64,000 nt of DNA from Colias croceus (Eukaryota; Arthropoda; Insecta; Lepidoptera; Pieridae): the NCBI RefSeq assembly GCF_905220415.1, contig NC_059542.1, forward strand, positions 3,596,001-3,660,000, read 5' to 3'. The notes beneath the pieces were generated by a model that saw only the letters and a list, made by a program, of their open reading frames with translations, was not told the origin of the DNA and did not search any database. A program made the position numbers and the translations under genes. Shown piece by piece: positions 62,601 to 64,000 of the stretch (positions within the stretch are counted from its first letter, which is position 1; every line of letters begins with the position of its first letter).

Positions 62601-62763
62601 CTAATCTAGTTCTAGATTCAAATTAACGATTATTCAAACATTATTATTTCTCATTACAGGTATAGGAGTTAATTTAAATGATCCATATGAAAACTTCAGA
62701 AAGAACAAAGGTGCGGCATTTATTACGAGAATAAAAGAGAGAGCGTTGGAGCGATCGTCGTGA
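56685..62763 (+). CDS. CHERP: CHERP (SURP, CID, RS and G-patch protein)
   Basis: Fourteen exons: 56,685-56,709; 56,788-56,958; 57,062-57,345; 57,933-58,095; 58,204-58,351; 58,768-58,844; 59,010-59,208; 59,278-59,821; 60,331-60,464; 60,648-60,815; 61,114-61,229; 61,834-61,969; 62,293-62,459; 62,660-62,763. Phases agree; 811 aa. Residues ~12-62 form a SURP module (DKLAQFVARNGPEFE, FLYGGEYFNYYQYK). Residues ~160-350 form a CID-type RNA polymerase II CTD-interacting domain (KLHIIYLVNDVLHHC). Next come a Gln-rich stretch, a Pro-rich part with FSQPPPGFEPKP, RS/RSR repeats at ~640-715, and a G-patch at ~722-775 (GHQLLQKMGWSAGGLG). This order identifies CHERP (Drosophila scaf6), a U2 snRNP-associated factor linked to alternative splicing; the endoplasmic reticulum name is historical. 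A degraded mariner-like fragment lies in intron 11. Confidence 0.95.
61335..61670 (-). mobile_element. Decayed mariner/Tc-like transposase end
   Basis: In CHERP intron 11, minus strand, the translation shows KVYANKPTSLEHLKENIQHE and MAAITVSTCRAVINT, then, after a frame break, RLNECRQRNGLHLDDIIKK and a stop. This is the C-terminal signature of mariner/Tc1-like transposases (NxPxxLxxLxxNI...HLxDI). The left border ACAGGGTGTCTCAAAAG at 61,340 could be the terminal repeat. It is non-functional and inverted relative to CHERP. Confidence 0.65.
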
Positions 62764-62944
62764 TTGTTGCAGATACGAGGCGTTTAGTTTAAGGCTGTAA
62801 ATGTGTACAATTATTGTGAATGTGTGTCTGCAGAATATGGTTTATTTTATCTAAATCATCTTGAATAAAAGTTATATGAATTTCATAAATATTGTTTTAT
62901 TTGTGTTAAAGCTTATTATTTGAGACAGTTAATTAAATAACAAC
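62764..62944. terminator. Shared 3' intergenic region, CHERP and misato
   Basis: Only 181 bases separate the convergent stops. The CHERP-strand AATAAA lies in TTGAATAAAAG at about 62,863-62,872. For misato, TTTATT on the plus strand near 62,894 reads AATAAA on its own strand. The two 3' ends may overlap or abut. Confidence 0.55.
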
Positions 62945-64000
62945 TTATAGTTCGAAGTCGTCTTCGTAATTATCCTTAAACTCAGCAAGTCTATCAAGGC
63001 ACTCCTGGTAATCAGCAGCTTCCAATCCTTCTTCTTTGAATTTATGCAATTTCGCAAATTTGATTCTGCTCACTTCTCTGTGCAGTTTTTCTATCATATC
63101 TGCCATGAAGTTCCCATTATGGTATCCAGCTATGACAGGACAACTCTGAATATTAGATGTCCTTGCATCATCTTGAATAAAGCCATACTTGTTTAGTTTA
63201 TCAGAAAATATATTTGGATATGGATTCTTCACTTCCAATGGTTTGTCACAAACTGTAACATTTGTTGCAGACAAGAAGTTATTAGCTTGGAAATAGAGTT
63301 CAAACATTTCTTTAATGTCTCTACATCTGTAGGCTGGAATGTTCATTTGTTCCTTAGCCTCTTTCATTGGTGCTTTCAAATAGTTTTCGGGAATACCTCT
63401 CACTGTTATAAGCTGGAATATTTTGTCAGTTGCAATCTTACAACTTGGTGTTATAGGAGTGTATATAGGCTGTGTGGTAGTATTTAAGTAGTCAATAAGA
63501 TATTCTGACTCATGGAATGCAAATGGTAGTCTTAGAGAGGCAGCAGCCATTTTCCTCCCATAGCCTGTCAGATCAGCACACATATCGGACAAGGTATAGA
63601 TATTTGTTTTATGTCTATACTTTTGGCTCAAGGTATCTAAAGCAGATGCTAACAAAGCAGAGGAATGATAATACAATGCATGATTATATGAAACATATTC
63701 AAATGATCTGGGATTCCCAGGTTTTCTCCAACCCTTATCACTAGTACATAAAGGCACAAAAAGACTAGCATTCTGTGACAATTCTTCAATTGCAAGTGCT
63801 ATATTAACCAGCCGCATTGAATCCTTCAAATTAGATGTATCTCTTTCTTCTTGATTAGCAGGATTATTGTCATTAAAATATGAAGGTATTATGGGGTATG
63901 CTAGTACAGTCTTGGAATATTCATCTGCTAAATGCTCAATACATCCAATGGCTAATCCAGAAAATCCATTGTAACAATCAAAATTCACTTGAAATCCTTG
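62945..64000 (-). CDS. mst: Misato, C-terminal part (cut by window end)
   Basis: An open frame without introns runs from the window end to TAA at 62,945-62,947: 351 codons. It starts mid-protein at QGFQVNFDCYNGFSG, which matches the tubulin-like middle of Misato/DML1 proteins (D-x-x-x-GFSG...). Later come AYPIIPSYF, a LSDMCADLTGYGRKMAAASLRLPFAFH region and a C-terminus with CPVIAGYHNGNFMADMIEKL and a charged tail ending EDDFEL. Misato acts in mitochondrial distribution and, in Drosophila, in spindle microtubule assembly with the TCP-1 chaperonin (family knowledge). The N-terminal part lies beyond position 64,000. Confidence in the family is good; the symbol follows Drosophila. Confidence 0.85.
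   Translation of the reverse strand, partial: QGFQVNFDCYNGFSGLAIGCIEHLADEYSKTVLAYPIIPSYFNDNNPANQEERDTSNLKDSMRLVNIALAIEELSQNASLFVPLCTSDKGWRKPGNPRSFEYVSYNHALYYHSSALLASALDTLSQKYRHKTNIYTLSDMCADLTGYGRKMAAASLRLPFAFHESEYLIDYLNTTTQPIYTPITPSCKIATDKIFQLITVRGIPENYLKAPMKEAKEQMNIPAYRCRDIKEMFELYFQANNFLSATNVTVCDKPLEVKNPYPNIFSDKLNKYGFIQDDARTSNIQSCPVIAGYHNGNFMADMIEKLHREVSRIKFAKLHKFKEEGLEAADYQECLDRLAEFKDNYEDDFEL

Noticed and set aside
1..64000. tRNA, rRNA, CRISPR or bacterial-type operons
   Set aside because: None seen; intron-rich genes and repeat content fit an insect nuclear genome.

Overview
This window is nuclear DNA from an insect, most likely a moth or butterfly. The genes have many short GT-AG introns and no operon-like packing. 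Intergenic DNA is very AT-rich and dense in TAGGTA/TACCTA words. Dispersed repeats of kinds I associate with Lepidoptera recur, with 'gcgggcgaagccg' tails or flanks such as 'tataatattagtatagatt' and 'ccgacttcaaa'. A noctuoid moth is my guess from texture only.

Layout. Positions 1 to about 37,200 hold no convincing host gene. This desert mixes AT-rich DNA, GC/CpG-richer islands of 100-350 bp that look like regulatory or conserved non-coding elements, and transposon remnants. The remnants include fold-back elements, Helitron/SINE-like copies, a LINE fragment with a perfect 13-bp target-site duplication, and a field of ~90-bp degenerate tandem repeats.

From 37.2 kb to the end the window is gene-dense, and I rebuilt exon structures by splice signals and reading phase. 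In order: FAM32A (+, 114 aa); a secreted or membrane-anchored Cys-rich protein of the insect DUF7042/7043/7044/7045 type (-, 9 exons, 614 aa); N-ethylmaleimide-sensitive factor NSF (+, 16 exons, 746 aa, both P-loops intact); a long acidic ORF of unknown function just downstream of NSF on the same strand; transcription elongation factor ELOF1 (-, 2 exons, 82 aa); the splicing-related protein CHERP (+, 14 exons, 811 aa, SURP-CID-RS-G-patch); and the C-terminal 351 codons of misato (-, cut by the window end).

The genes do not form one pathway. FAM32A, ELOF1 and CHERP are nuclear RNA/transcription factors, NSF drives membrane fusion and misato is cytoskeletal/mitochondrial. ELOF1/CHERP and DUF704x/NSF are divergent pairs; FAM32A/DUF704x and CHERP/misato are convergent.

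The least explained items are decayed tandem copies of NSF exon 15 in the last NSF intron, the 300-codon open frame after NSF, the ~90-bp repeat field at 22.9-25.7 kb, and a 904-bp inverted-repeat element packed with palindromic GGAATTGTATAC-type motifs at 32.8-33.7 kb.
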